From Nipponacmea schrenckii (lineage: Eukaryota; Mollusca; Gastropoda; Lottiidae), in contig JAUJPP010000012.1 of the NCBI GenBank assembly GCA_030562195.1, forward strand, positions 1,364,001 to 1,428,000: a DNA stretch of 64,000 nucleotides, in the 5' to 3' direction. Below the pieces are notes generated by a model. That model saw only the letters and a program-made list of their open reading frames with translations. It made no database searches and had not been told where the DNA came from. Positions 23,090-34,700 of the stretch are shown here, in pieces. The translations under genes were made by a program, and so were the position numbers. Positions within the stretch are counted from its first letter, which is position 1, and each line of letters starts with the position of its first letter.

Positions 23090-24545
23090 TTGTTGTTAGG
23101 TTTTAACCAAAAACAGTCATATTGATGTCTATTTCAAATTGTCCCGTATTTTTTCAAAAAAATCACACTTATGTGTTCTATTGTAAATTGTTTGTTTAAC
23201 CAAAAATCAAACTGATGTCTTTTAAATTTTTTATTATTTTAAAAAACCAAGTATGAACAATACTAGACCGATATCTTTTTAAATTGATTTTCTATTAACC
23301 AAGTCAGTCATACAAGACTGATGTCTTTTGTAAATTGTTATATATTAACCAAGTCGAACATACTAGACCGATATCTCTAAATTGATATCTATTAACCAAG
23401 TCAGTCATACAAGACCGATGTCTTTTGTAAATTGTTATGTATTAACCAAGTCGAACATACTAGACCGATATCTTTTGTAAATTGTTATCTATTAACTAAG
23501 TCAGTCATACAAGACCGATGTCTTTTGTAAATTGTTATGTATTAACCCAAGTTTGAAAGTTTCTATATCATAGACCGATGTCTTTTGTAAATTGTTATCT
23601 ATTAACCAAGTCAGTCATACAAGACCGATGTCTTTTGTAAATTGTTATGTATTAACCAAGTCGAACATACTAGACCGGTATCTCTAAATTGATATCTATT
23701 AACCAAGTCAGTCATACAAGACCGATGTCTTTTGTAAATTGTTATGTATTAACCAAGTCGAACTTCTAGACCGATATCTTTTGTAAATTGTTGTGTATTA
23801 ACTAAGTCAGTCATACAAGGCGGATGTCTTTTGTAAAAGTTTTGAATTCTGACATTATTTAATGTTTATACAAGTCAGTCATACAAGACCGATCGTTTGT
23901 AAATTGTTATCTATTAACCAAGTCATCATCAAGAGTCTATTGTAAATTGTATCTATTAACCAAGTCAGTCATACTAAACCGATGTCTATTGTAAATTGTT
24001 ATGTATTAACCAAGTCGAACTCTAGACCGTATCTTTAAATTGATATCTATTAACAAGTCAGTCATACAAGACCGATGTCTTTTGTAAATTGTTATTATTA
24101 ACCAAGTCGATTACAAGACCGATATCTTTTGTAAATTGTTGTGTATTAACTAAGTCAGTCATACAAGACCGATGTCTTTTGTAAATTGTTATGTATTAAC
24201 CAAGTCGAACTTCTCGACCGATATCTATTGTAAATTGTTGTTTATAACTAAGTCAGTCATACAAGACCGATGTCTTTTGTAAATTGTTATGTATTAACCA
24301 AGTCGAACATACAGACCGATTCTATTGTAAATTGTTTATAACCAACGTCAGAAATACATTAGACTCGTATCTCTATTGTATATGTATTAACAAGTCAGTC
24401 ATAAAGACGTGTTTTTAAATTGTTAATGTATTAACCAAGTAACTTCAGACCATATTATTTAAATTGTGGCATTTAACAAGTCAGTATACAAAGTATCTAT
24501 TGTAAAATTGTTTAATGCTCAAGACAATCACATTAGACTCGAGAA
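23090..24545. repeat. ~50-bp satellite array with two alternating monomers
   Basis: Roughly 28-30 copies of a ~50-bp unit. Conserved parts are GACCGAT(G/A)TCTTTTGTAA, ATTGTTAT(C/G)TATTAACCA and AGTC. Two monomer types alternate after AAGTC: AGTCATACAA and GAACATACTA, so the higher-order unit is about 100 bp. Copies at both edges (before 23280 and after 24330) are strongly degenerate. There is no sequence relation to the 25/23-bp arrays. Confidence 0.92.
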
Positions 24546-25489
24546 ATGTTATTTAAAATATGGGTATTTAAATTGATAATCTATGTACAATGTCTAATGG
24601 TGATTAAATATGTTTCAACCTAAGTTATAAATGGACAGGTCATCTTAAAGTTGCATTTGAAAATTTATCTGCTTACAATAATTATACACGATGTTTAAAA
24701 TAGCAATAGAGTTAATTTTATTACACATGTTATTTTTAAAGGGAATATTTCATTTTAAAAGTTGGTCTCTTAAAATTTATTGAAAATTATTCTAAATTTA
24801 AAGGTATTAAAATAAACGTTATATATACAAGCTTTTAAAATCATTATATGGACAATTATTAAAAACTTATTTTGACCAAAACTTGAAAATTTTAAGGGGT
24901 TTGCCAAAATAATTGATTAAGTACTTTATCTTTTAAGCATCATCAGCCCAACTCAGCTCAGTTGCTACCGTGTTTATTCTAGATACAGTGTTCAGTTTTT
25001 TATAAGAGCATATAACTTCTCATGTTTGTCAAGCAACGTTTGCATATATACATGAACAGTATAAACAATTTTCATGTAAGAATAGGCTATAGCTGCAAGG
25101 TCTATGTGCTTTTAATTAACTTTTTATAAAAAAAAATTGTATATGTATACAGTTAGCTTTTATCATAAGATTCAGTTTCAGGAATGGAATTGAAAGGCAT
25201 TTAGATCAGTTCGCATGGTCTAAAGTGGAAACACACTTAACTTTTGAACCAAAACTTCCAGAAAATTTATTAAAGGGGGCATTTCCAGCCAAATTTGGTA
25301 TGTCAATTTATCTATTCATTGGCAATACTTTTGAGATCGCAAGATCAAAGTCAAATTCCCCCCTTCCCCCAAAAAAACCCAACAAATAAATGATTTAAAA
25401 AGAATCTTTGCCTCTATTTTGCCAATAAGGTGTCATTTTAATAAAATAAATAAATTCCACAACTTAATGGCGGCAGTGTGAAGTTAGTT
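24546..25489. other. Intergenic DNA, nothing recognised
   Basis: AT-rich sequence following the ~50-bp satellite. No gene or structured repeat is supported. Confidence 0.45.
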
Positions 25490-26262
25490 TGTTATTGGTT
25501 ATTCGTGAATAACGAATAACGAAAAAACTTCACATCTTATTTGTTATTCGTTTTTGACGAAAGGTGTAGTCCCTTTAATCTAGCTACAATTTATTTGAAA
25601 TATTGTATTATTGTTAACAATTTAAAAGGGGATGAGATAGTGCCCTGACTGTGCATGCATGTTTGAACTGGACAGCTTGCATCGAGCTACGCCAACCAAT
25701 AGCCTGCATGTTGGGCATCCAGGGTTCAGGTCCTGGTATAAGAGAGCCTGTCAAGCCTGGCCGGGAGTCAGAACAGAGGAGGATTCGCCGCCACCAATCC
25801 CCGATGTCTCTCTAGCTACCTTTTAGAAGATCTATACCTAACAAAACAATGTAAAACACAACGTAAAGTCGTTTAAACATCTAAAAAAGTATTACAATAA
25901 CGAATAATCTAATGCGAAAAACGAAACAAATAACCGAATAACGAAAAACGAAAAACGAATAACGAAAAAAAAACGAAAAACGAATACCCCGTCTTGGTGC
26001 TTACAAAAGAAACGAATAACAAAATCATAGCCTCTGAAAATTCTCGAAAACCAAATTTAGCAACCTCCTCTTGGTGTTTACAATAACGAAAAACGAATAA
26101 CGAAAAACGAAAAATGAATAACGAAAAAGGAATAGCGAATATCCTCCTCTTGGTGCTTGCAAAAGAGCGAATAGCGAAAAACAAATAACGAAAAACGAAT
26201 AACGAAAACGTATAGCGAATTCCCCCCTCGTGGTGCTTATAAAAGAACGAATAACAAATATC
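25490..26262. repeat. Fold-back block rich in CGAATAAC / GTTATTCG
   Basis: The left part holds the motif as GTTATTCG (25497-25560, including the local palindrome TTATTCGTGAATAA), while the right part (25900-26255) holds many copies in the opposite orientation, CGAATAACGAAAAA. TTTGTTATTCGTT near 25541 pairs with AACGAATAACAAA near 26247, so the ~770 bp segment can fold on itself. In the right part a longer ~115 bp period is visible, marked by four copies of CTTGGTG(C/T)TTACAA or close variants. Possibly a fold-back transposon; no coding capacity is seen. Confidence 0.65.
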
Positions 26263-26860
26263 ATAGCATCTGTTTCTTCTTATAAATCCTAATTTTTGAA
26301 AGTCAGAGTCATTTACATTGTTAACTTTTTATCTGTTAATGATTTTTGATTGTTGTATATACAAGTTATTGTTTCTTGTTTTTTGTATGTTTTACTTGTG
26401 TTGTTTATAAGGGGCAGACTGGAAGACAGGCCTGTCAGGATGTTATCTTGATGCTCATCGATATTGTATGGCCTAATTTTTTTACCCTTTTGTAATAAAG
26501 ATATTATTTATAAAAGCATTGTTCTGTTCGTACATGATTAAATTGTCAGAAAATTTGTTGCTGGTTTTGTGGCAGGCATTGAATCTGACAGCATGTCTGG
26601 GTATTTTACAGCGAGAGTCGTCGTTTCACTGATGTGTACGAAAAACCACGCGATCTAGGGAACAATCTGCGTCGGGATTACACATACAGCTTACCGTATC
26701 TTCACTAAGATACCCTACTGACAGGTTTTAAAGGCATATGTGGTTTTAAACCAGAAGTGAGAGTGAACGAAACCACCCATTCCACAATGTTAACGGAAAC
26801 CTTCAACAAAGCCTGATGTAATTTGCAACAACCTGCCTTAGAAGACACACATCCTAGTTT

Positions 26861-27844
26861 CAGGGGCGCAGATCGCAATGTGTGTGGGGGGGGGGGGGGG
26901 CAGTGTGGCGTACCCAGGATTTACTCAAAAGGAGTCGGCGTGAGAACGTTTCAGTTGAGCTTGTGACATCGTATCTTTATAGCTCTCCGAAATATTATTG
27001 AAAGAAAAGCACCTTCTTGCATGTTACTGAATTTTCCAGTCATCAGTTGGTCAACATGCAAGGAGGTGCCTTTCTTTCAAAAAATTAGCCTTATTCATGG
27101 GCTCCCCGGTGCATTTCCGAAAACCTGGCTCCTTGCTAAAGGTTGAGTTATAATATGTCAGTAATGGTTAGTACAGACAACTTCAGTCACACACTCTCTA
27201 TACATTTACAGAGTACAACGAAAAGATCAAATAATATTGCCAAGAATAATAGAAGAATTGACGATATAAATTTCGTGCTCCTCGAGATCCGTTAATATAG
27301 GGTGCACACAATCTTATGTTTTCGCCCAATTGCCGCTTTTTTTATCTTTTAAATATTTATTCAACATATAAAACACAATACAATATTCGCCGCTAATTTC
27401 AAAATCGCTCGACAAATACCCTTATGTTCCCCCTTCTGTCGACAGCGATTATTTTTACGCCCGTGCGATTAAATTCGCTTGTCTGCCCGTGTCCGATGTA
27501 TTCTACAGGGCGGGGTAGGCCCGACAGGGCGCTGGGCGACCGATACCTTTCAAACTATCAACTTTAATTTCTTGGTCCGTCAATTTAATGATCATGATGA
27601 TTGAGTGACAAGGGACTAAATAGAAGTGCAGAAAAAACTGTCCCCCTGTCGCCGAAGGAGCAAAATTTCGGAACTTTTATGTTCTTGAATGCCAAATTGT
27701 GTCTATTTTACGCCTACAAAAGACACCCTACTCAAACCATTTGTTGGGAGGGACACATAATATCATGTCCCCCTCCTGGATTTCTGACGGTGGGGGGGGG
27801 GACGTGTCCCACTGTCCCCTCCCCCTCCTTGATCTGCGCCCCTG
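26861..27844. mobile_element. hAT-type non-autonomous element with 8-bp TSD
   Basis: The left end CAGGGGCGCAGATC and right end GATCTGCGCCCCTG are perfect 14-bp inverted repeats. The flanks are identical 8-bp direct repeats CCTAGTTT (26853-26860 and 27845-27852). An 8-bp target duplication with CAGGG-type termini is the signature of the hAT superfamily. The ~984-bp interior has a 15-G run (26886-26900), a long hairpin (26998-27080) and no transposase, so it is a non-autonomous copy. Confidence 0.9.
26998..27080. other. 28-bp-arm hairpin inside the hAT element
   Basis: Arms 26998-27025 and 27053-27080 are inverted repeats matching at 26 of 28 positions, separated by a 27-nt loop. In a plus-strand transcript one of the two differences is a G-U pair and the other an A-C mismatch. 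The ~83-nt stem-loop is in the size range of a microRNA-like precursor. Expression is unknown. Confidence 0.75.
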
Positions 27845-27944
27845 CCTAGTTTGAACAGTTTGTCAAAAGATCACTACTTCGTGTTACCACGTATAAATAG
27901 ATCGGGGGCTTCTTGATATGACGTGCTGCGCTTGACTTCACCTG

Positions 27945-28040
27945 TGCAAGAATAGGTTTAGCCTAGTGGTGGTTGTGTTGACCATCTGGGTTTGATACAC
28001 CATCAGTCCACTGACCTTGCTAGGCATATGGTCCGTTACA
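27945..28040 (+). mobile_element. Possible decayed tRNA-derived SINE
   Basis: TTTAGCCTAGTGGTGG resembles a tRNA box A and GGGTTTGATACACC resembles box B at about the right spacing, followed by a short tRNA-unrelated tail. The match is weak and there is no second copy in this window. Confidence 0.3.
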
Positions 28041-28771
28041 AGATTTCGAATGATCTGATGATGATTAGCTGAAAGGGCTTAAATAAAGTGTCAAGATAAA
28101 TTAAAAGCGTGTTTGTACATTAGCATAGCCTGGACTGGTCACCAATTTCGATTTAACTTTTCATGGTTGTCAGAGGTCAAACCTCACTTCCCTCCACATA
28201 TGAAAATCATCTTATGGTTTAAGCTAACTATGCTAGAAGTTTCATTATTTATTTTCAAAAAATGCTCACTTGCATTACCGGTATATGGGTGCTTATCCAG
28301 CGAAGCCCGCATCTGTTTTTTTTTTTTTGTTTTTTTTTTAAATTAAAAGCACATAGACTTTGCAGCTACTCTATTCTGACATGAACGAAGTACACCTATA
28401 CTGTTTAGAAAATTCTTTTCATTTCTATCAATTTATAGGAAGGGAAACAACTGCATCTTATATTAGATTGATTCTCTTTCAGACAACATCGAAGCCCACA
28501 AGTTTTTTCTAAATTTATCTTGTATATTATTGGAAGATGAAGCATTTAGGCTTATTTTCAACATTTGGTGAAGTCACTTCTTATATGATGAAGCATTTTA
28601 TAACTATGCACAACATCTTTAGTGAAATAGTGATAAACAAACCATAGGTTACGATTCCATTGGTGTCTGGATTACTCTTGAAATTAGAGTTGCGTCCCAT
28701 AGACCGACATCTTTGACACGCCCCCTTATACGCAAATTAATATGATGACTCTGGATAAATTGTAAACAAAA

Positions 28772-28783
28772 AAGATGGCGGAT
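28772..28783 (+). promoter_or_regulatory. YY1-like motif over the RUBCN start codon
   Basis: AAGATGGCGGAT overlaps the initiator ATG at 28775 and matches the YY1 core AANATGGCGG. YY1 sites overlapping start codons or transcription starts are common in TATA-less housekeeping promoters. It supports this ATG lying close to the promoter. Confidence 0.4.
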
Positions 28784-31700
28784 GCAAGAAGTGCAGAGAT
28801 TGAAAAGAGGTGAATGTCTTGACTAAAAGCCGATTTTCACCATATTTTCACTGATTTCAGTATTAAAGACTATAGTTTGATATCCCACAATATCCAACAA
28901 CACCTTACTTGCTCTGTATTTTGTGAAAATGGCATTCAAGGCGATTGAAATGCAAAGACGTTTTGCACTTAATTTTTTTTACTAAACGAATTGTATAATG
29001 ATGATTACTGTTGATAAATTTATTAAATGGACGTCTTTTCATTACTAAGACCACATCATTTTCATCCCTAGGCCCTTTTCTCAAACTAAACTTGAGTGGA
29101 TTTATGGCTAATAAGTCTCCACAAAATTTGCATCATAATCATAATTATCAGAATGAAATTTTTCTATTTACTACAATACTGCATTTTTGATTTTCAATGA
29201 GTAGCATATCAATCTTTTATCTCATGTGCATTGTGTTCAATATCTATGCACAGGCCTAGCTCTAGATGATCAGAATACAAGGTAAAACTTTAACGTATCA
29301 AAGTGGTACCATTAACAAATTTTAAAAGTCAAAACAGTAACATCTCTGCTAAAATGGTAACGGCTATTTTGGTTAATAATAAAATAAAATATTTTGTATA
29401 ATTTTTTGTTTTAATAACAAAATAACAATAATAAACAAAATTTATGCCTATTAAAACAGGCCAACGCCAACCTGAGTATTGATTAGTTATATAGCGGGCG
29501 ACAAGTAGGCCTATGTCTTTAGCAATTTTCAATTTGTTCTGTCGCTAGCTTCATACTCTCCCCATATGCGAAAAATTTATGACTGAACTGTCGCTTCCAC
29601 CAACATACTTTTTGGTCAGATATCAATTTCACTTTTTTCCTCTTCATTGAACAATTTCACCAAGAGGTACAGTTTAACATTCCCCTCTGGTGGACTTTCG
29701 GTTCAACTTACTGTGCCAACCTTCTGGTCAGTACAGACTTTCTGTAAACAGACCATTCTGCTACGGAAATGAATAGATACCAATTATTAGCCAGAAACTA
29801 GGCTCCTGTTTAGAACTTTTTCTTCATCGTTTTACGTCACAAAGTATTATCTGTAATTAATGTAAAACTAAATGTTTTTTTTTGCATTGCCATGGCCAAT
29901 ATCTTTTTTATATTTTCACTTTATAATGTGGTCGTATATTGTTGTCACCCTTGACAATATGTCCGTTTCTTCCTCTGTCAATAATTTGCTTGTGAATGCA
30001 ATAGAGACTACAGTTTTCATCGGATTTGAATGAAATTTGAGGTGAACATTAAATTGATAAGATCTGGAACATGTTCGATACTTACAATTTTTTTAGTTTT
30101 TATGTTATTGACTCAGTCAGAATATTACAAAATTGGCTTGTTAAAGTGATAGAGACTACAGTTTTCATCTGATTTGAATGAAATTTAGTATAATCATTTA
30201 TGTTGATGACATCTTTCAATGAATGTTTTTTGAGATATTGCCCTTTGCTTGACTAAGTAAAAATGTGTGATCATGTATTGATGAGATCTTGGACTAGGCT
30301 CGAATTGTGGTTCATTTCGACAAATAATGTTTGAGTTTGAAAAAAAAATTAAATTTATAGTGGGAATATCTTCCTAGGCAACCACAGGTTATTGTGCAAA
30401 GTGAAACTTTCCCTTTTACAGTGTAACCTGCTCTTCATTGTTATTGGGACTAAAGTCAACCGTAGAAGGACTATTAGCTAATCAAAGTATTAATGTATGG
30501 AATATCTATGGTGGATTAAATAGAGTTTGTAAGCATGTTGAAGATATTTTACTGCATAGAATTAAATTACAGGTTTGTTGATGGAAATTTAAACTTCAGT
30601 TTGTTATTACATTATACCTCTTACTTAGAAGTTATTACAAAAAGTATTATTGTCTGCATTTAGTCAAATAAACTGTAGAATGTTTGCAATGTCTGTTGTT
30701 TTATTGCTTTTTTTCAGTTGAATCTGACAACGTTTGACCATCTTGATAGATGTAATATATAGGCAAAGCTTTATGATTACTATAAAAGCATTTTCTGTTT
30801 ACCATAGTATTATGACTTTGTCTAATTAATTGTTTTTCAGGAAGATAAATCAGATAACAGTGAAATTAGTTACTGGAAATTTATACAAGAATTAAAATGG
30901 TTGACTCCTACATTGGGACCAAAGATAGACTTTATTAATAAATGTAATGAAAGTAAACAAGATCGATGTTTACAATGGTTACGTGATAGTTTAACTGATC
31001 ATACATTATCATCACAATTACACACATTAGTCAGTAATAAACAGCATTTATATCTACACTATTATGGTAGGTGTCTTTTGCATATTTCTCTTTGTCAAAA
31101 AGGGCATATTATATATTTGAACCTAAGCTATTTAAGTAGCAATTTTATTATTGATATGCAACAGTTTTTAACAGAACATATAGCATCAGGTTATTTTGAG
31201 ACTGGTAAATAAAGTTGTTATTAAGGAAAATTCAATGGTTTTCTAAATGAATCTTTATTTCTTCATTTTAATACCAAATTTACTGTATGTATGAACAAGG
31301 TTCATAGACTGGTGGATTTTATTAAACAATAAAAATGTACCGTATATTTCCGTGTATAATGCGCAGGTTTTTGCAATAAAATGGGCCCAACAAAGAGGGG
31401 GTGCGCACTATATACGGTTAAATAAATTTGGGGTATTACCGGGTAATACATCTGTCAACTATTATCTGTACATTTTTTTGTACAAAATTGACTATTGATG
31501 CATTTTCAGACCACTTAAATACAACACAAATCAATACTGAAAACTGTTACAAGACGTCTCAGTTGGAGAGAGATTAAACATATTTTAGTGATTTTTTCTT
31601 ATATGTAGAGCATGTTTTTTATGTATTAAGAATAAGGATTAGATTGTGTCTACAGTTCAACTAGGTTGTAATTTCTATTCTGAGTATCATATAGTTTTTA

Positions 31701-34700
31701 GGGAAATCAGTTTTTTTCTGTGATTCATTGTCACACACAGTTTCCTTTTAATAAGAGAGTATATTGGTCTAGAATTATTAATCTGAGCCTGATTATATGT
31801 TTGTGGTGTATATTGCTATGCTGGTACAAATACTAATGTCAATTTATTCTGTGTTAATTTATACCAAATATTCATGTATTGATTAAAGGTAAAACTTCTA
31901 TGAGTCATACATAAATCTTAGTGTTAGATAAACACATACGAGAGAAATAAACTTTTAAAGTCAGATAGACACAGTTGTGAAACAGAAACACAGATGTGTG
32001 TTATATAAAAAAATTTATTATCCAAATTTTAGTTTTTAGTACATTAGCTTAACAATTAAAGTTTAAGTTGTAGTTGAGATGTTGAGGTATTGTATCTGAC
32101 TCTGACATAAACAAAAACTGTAGAAACTTTAATAGTATTAAGACAAACCAGATTAGTGGCAGAAAAGATAATAAAGACTTGCTAGGCATACTAGGGTATT
32201 TTTTGATAACATCATAACAGTCTTTCTGAATTGATCTTTAGTACAACAGGATACTGAAACAAACCACTGACATTACTTTATACTAATATATTTTGATAAG
32301 TTGTTTGAGTCTTTGCTGAAGCATGTTGAAATTTGCTTCAAACAAGACAGAAGTTGTAAATTTGATCTTTTTGAGGTGAAACACTATTTAGCTTTTGCCT
32401 TAATGTTACAAATTGCATTACTGTCAGTCAGTTGAAAGGTTAAGTTTTTTTTTGTAAGATTGAACTAGTCAAGTAGATTGTTGGTTATGAGCAAAACGGT
32501 CATTTCTATGGTTCACTGATCACGACCAATAACCTCAAATAACCTGATTGTGGAAGGTTAAAAATGTGTATGATCATCCCTGACTTCCTCATTAACTCTT
32601 TAATAATTTGTGAAAATAAATTAATGTATGCAGACTTTTGGTTTTGTAACCAAAGCACAGAGTTTCATGAAGGAAATTTAATTTCTAAGCCTGGTATCTT
32701 TTGAATGGAACCTTTATGAATATGCAAGATAGAAGGGCATATTAGACTAACCGTTGTTATGGATATATAGACTTGAAGATTGACACAGAATGTAATACTA
32801 CTTCATATTTTCGTTTGTGGATTGACCAAGTTGGAATTGGTAAGAACTGTTAAATTGATTATTACATTTAAAATAAAAATACTACCAAGATTCAAATCTC
32901 AAATTATTTGCTATTATACAATGTGATGAATTACTTCTATTATGATTGTTATAAATCCTTATCGTTTATCTAACTTTGCAGTTTTATATCAATTTTGAAA
33001 CAAATTTTACTATTTAAATCACAATGAACATTGTAACTGATATGTTATCTATAGTTTTTTTTAACTTATGAGAACTAAATAAGCACACTTTTTGTGGTTA
33101 ACATAATGTCACTGTTTATAACAAGGCAATGCGCTTTTGATTTAAATGTTACATAGAACACCATTGTGATTAATACTGTGTTATAGTCATGCTTGACTAT
33201 AAATGCCACAGAGAATAGATGACCTGTTTTGCCATAAGAAGGAGGCTCCATTGTATCTCACTCTTGATGCAATAAGCCAATTCATTTAATTTGGCAGATT
33301 CAACGTAGCAAAGGATTCTATGAGGTTGCAGTTTGTAATGATATACTCTACACAAATTTAATGATGATTTTGGAAGCACTAGAGGGCTCTAGGCATTTAA
33401 ATAAATCTATTGATAGAATAAGATGTCATTGTGTGCCTGGCATAATGACGGTTTTTCTAGGTCAGAATGTGAACTTAGATGACATGGTGACATCAGCATC
33501 TGATATAAAGATATTGAATGTGTTTATAGTGTACTGGGTTTTATTAAACGTAATAGAATAATATAGATTTAATATTAAATCATACTCAATGACTTTTTAA
33601 GAAAGAGACTGTATATCTAGGGTAATAGTCCACTAATATATATATATATCGATTCTCTCATTTCAAACACTGAACACTTACCTTATATTTTGTGAGTGCA
33701 CAAAGCAATGATGTCATTGGGTATTTGAGTTGTTAGGCAGGTAACTGCCATAATTATGGCAAAGTTTTCTTAAAGGCAGGTTTTTTAATCAACAACCAGT
33801 AATTTCTAATACAAGCAATTTGTAAAATTTTCAAGTTGGATATTGGACATGGTAATTTTTTCTTTTTCTGGTAAAAGGACAAAATTCTGAATAATACTAA
33901 ATATGAGGAGATATTTATGAACCTTGGACTACAAACTTGAACAATTGGCTAGACATACAATATTAAGGTTTATATAATTTGCAATGTGTGATGCAAATTT
34001 TATTTCTTAAATTACTATGACATATTTGTACTCATCTCTTTTGGGTTGTTTGGTGCTTTTTTTCTTACCTCTTCATTTGTATTGATCACTTTCAATGAAA
34101 GCTATTTTCTGAAATATTCAGTCAAGTTGTTAAGTGTGATCAAGAGTTCAGAACTAGTTTTGTTTTTAATTCTGAACAATAAGGATTTTGATGGTAGTAT
34201 TCTATGATCATTTTATTTCTCTCAAATATAAGATTCTAAAGAATATTTTTTTTCTACTGAGTTAAACAACTAAACAACATAACATCTTTCTTATATATCT
34301 CTCAAGTTAAGTTTAACTGATTGAAAGCTGAGTAATTTGTTAGTTTTATATCTATCTTACATATCACATGGATGATGTTGCAGTAATTGTTGCTTCATTT
34401 GAACATGGTGTGATATGGTAATACAACAATTAATGGTATGCTGTCAATAGAACAATGGGTGAAACAGATGGCAGTGTTTTATAGTCGACAGTCTTATTGT
34501 CATTGTGATAAATATCAATCATTTCTACTTCCAGTCATCATTTGTCAAAACTAGTGAATTGAAAAATGAACATGTGAATAGTGGCTTTGAAGTCTGTTTC
34601 AGGAGGGCTACTAGATTTTGATATAATAGGATTTTGATATTGATATGATTAGAGTTTGATCTCATGGGATTAAATACAATAAATACATATATGATTTATA

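Noticed and set aside
16965..24545. CRISPR-like array
   Set aside because: The repeats are contiguous satellites with no unique spacers, in a eukaryotic genome.
25640..25830. tRNA-like or SINE segment around GGGTTCAGGTCCTGG
   Set aside because: A box B-like word is present but no convincing box A at the right distance and no second copy.
25909..26264. Phe/Ser-rich minus-strand frames (79-91 codons)
   Set aside because: They are translations of the CGAATAAC/CGAAAAA repeat block.
27601..27849. 82-codon frame ending in the hAT right terminus
   Set aside because: It lies wholly inside the non-autonomous hAT element and runs into its TIR; no transposase similarity.
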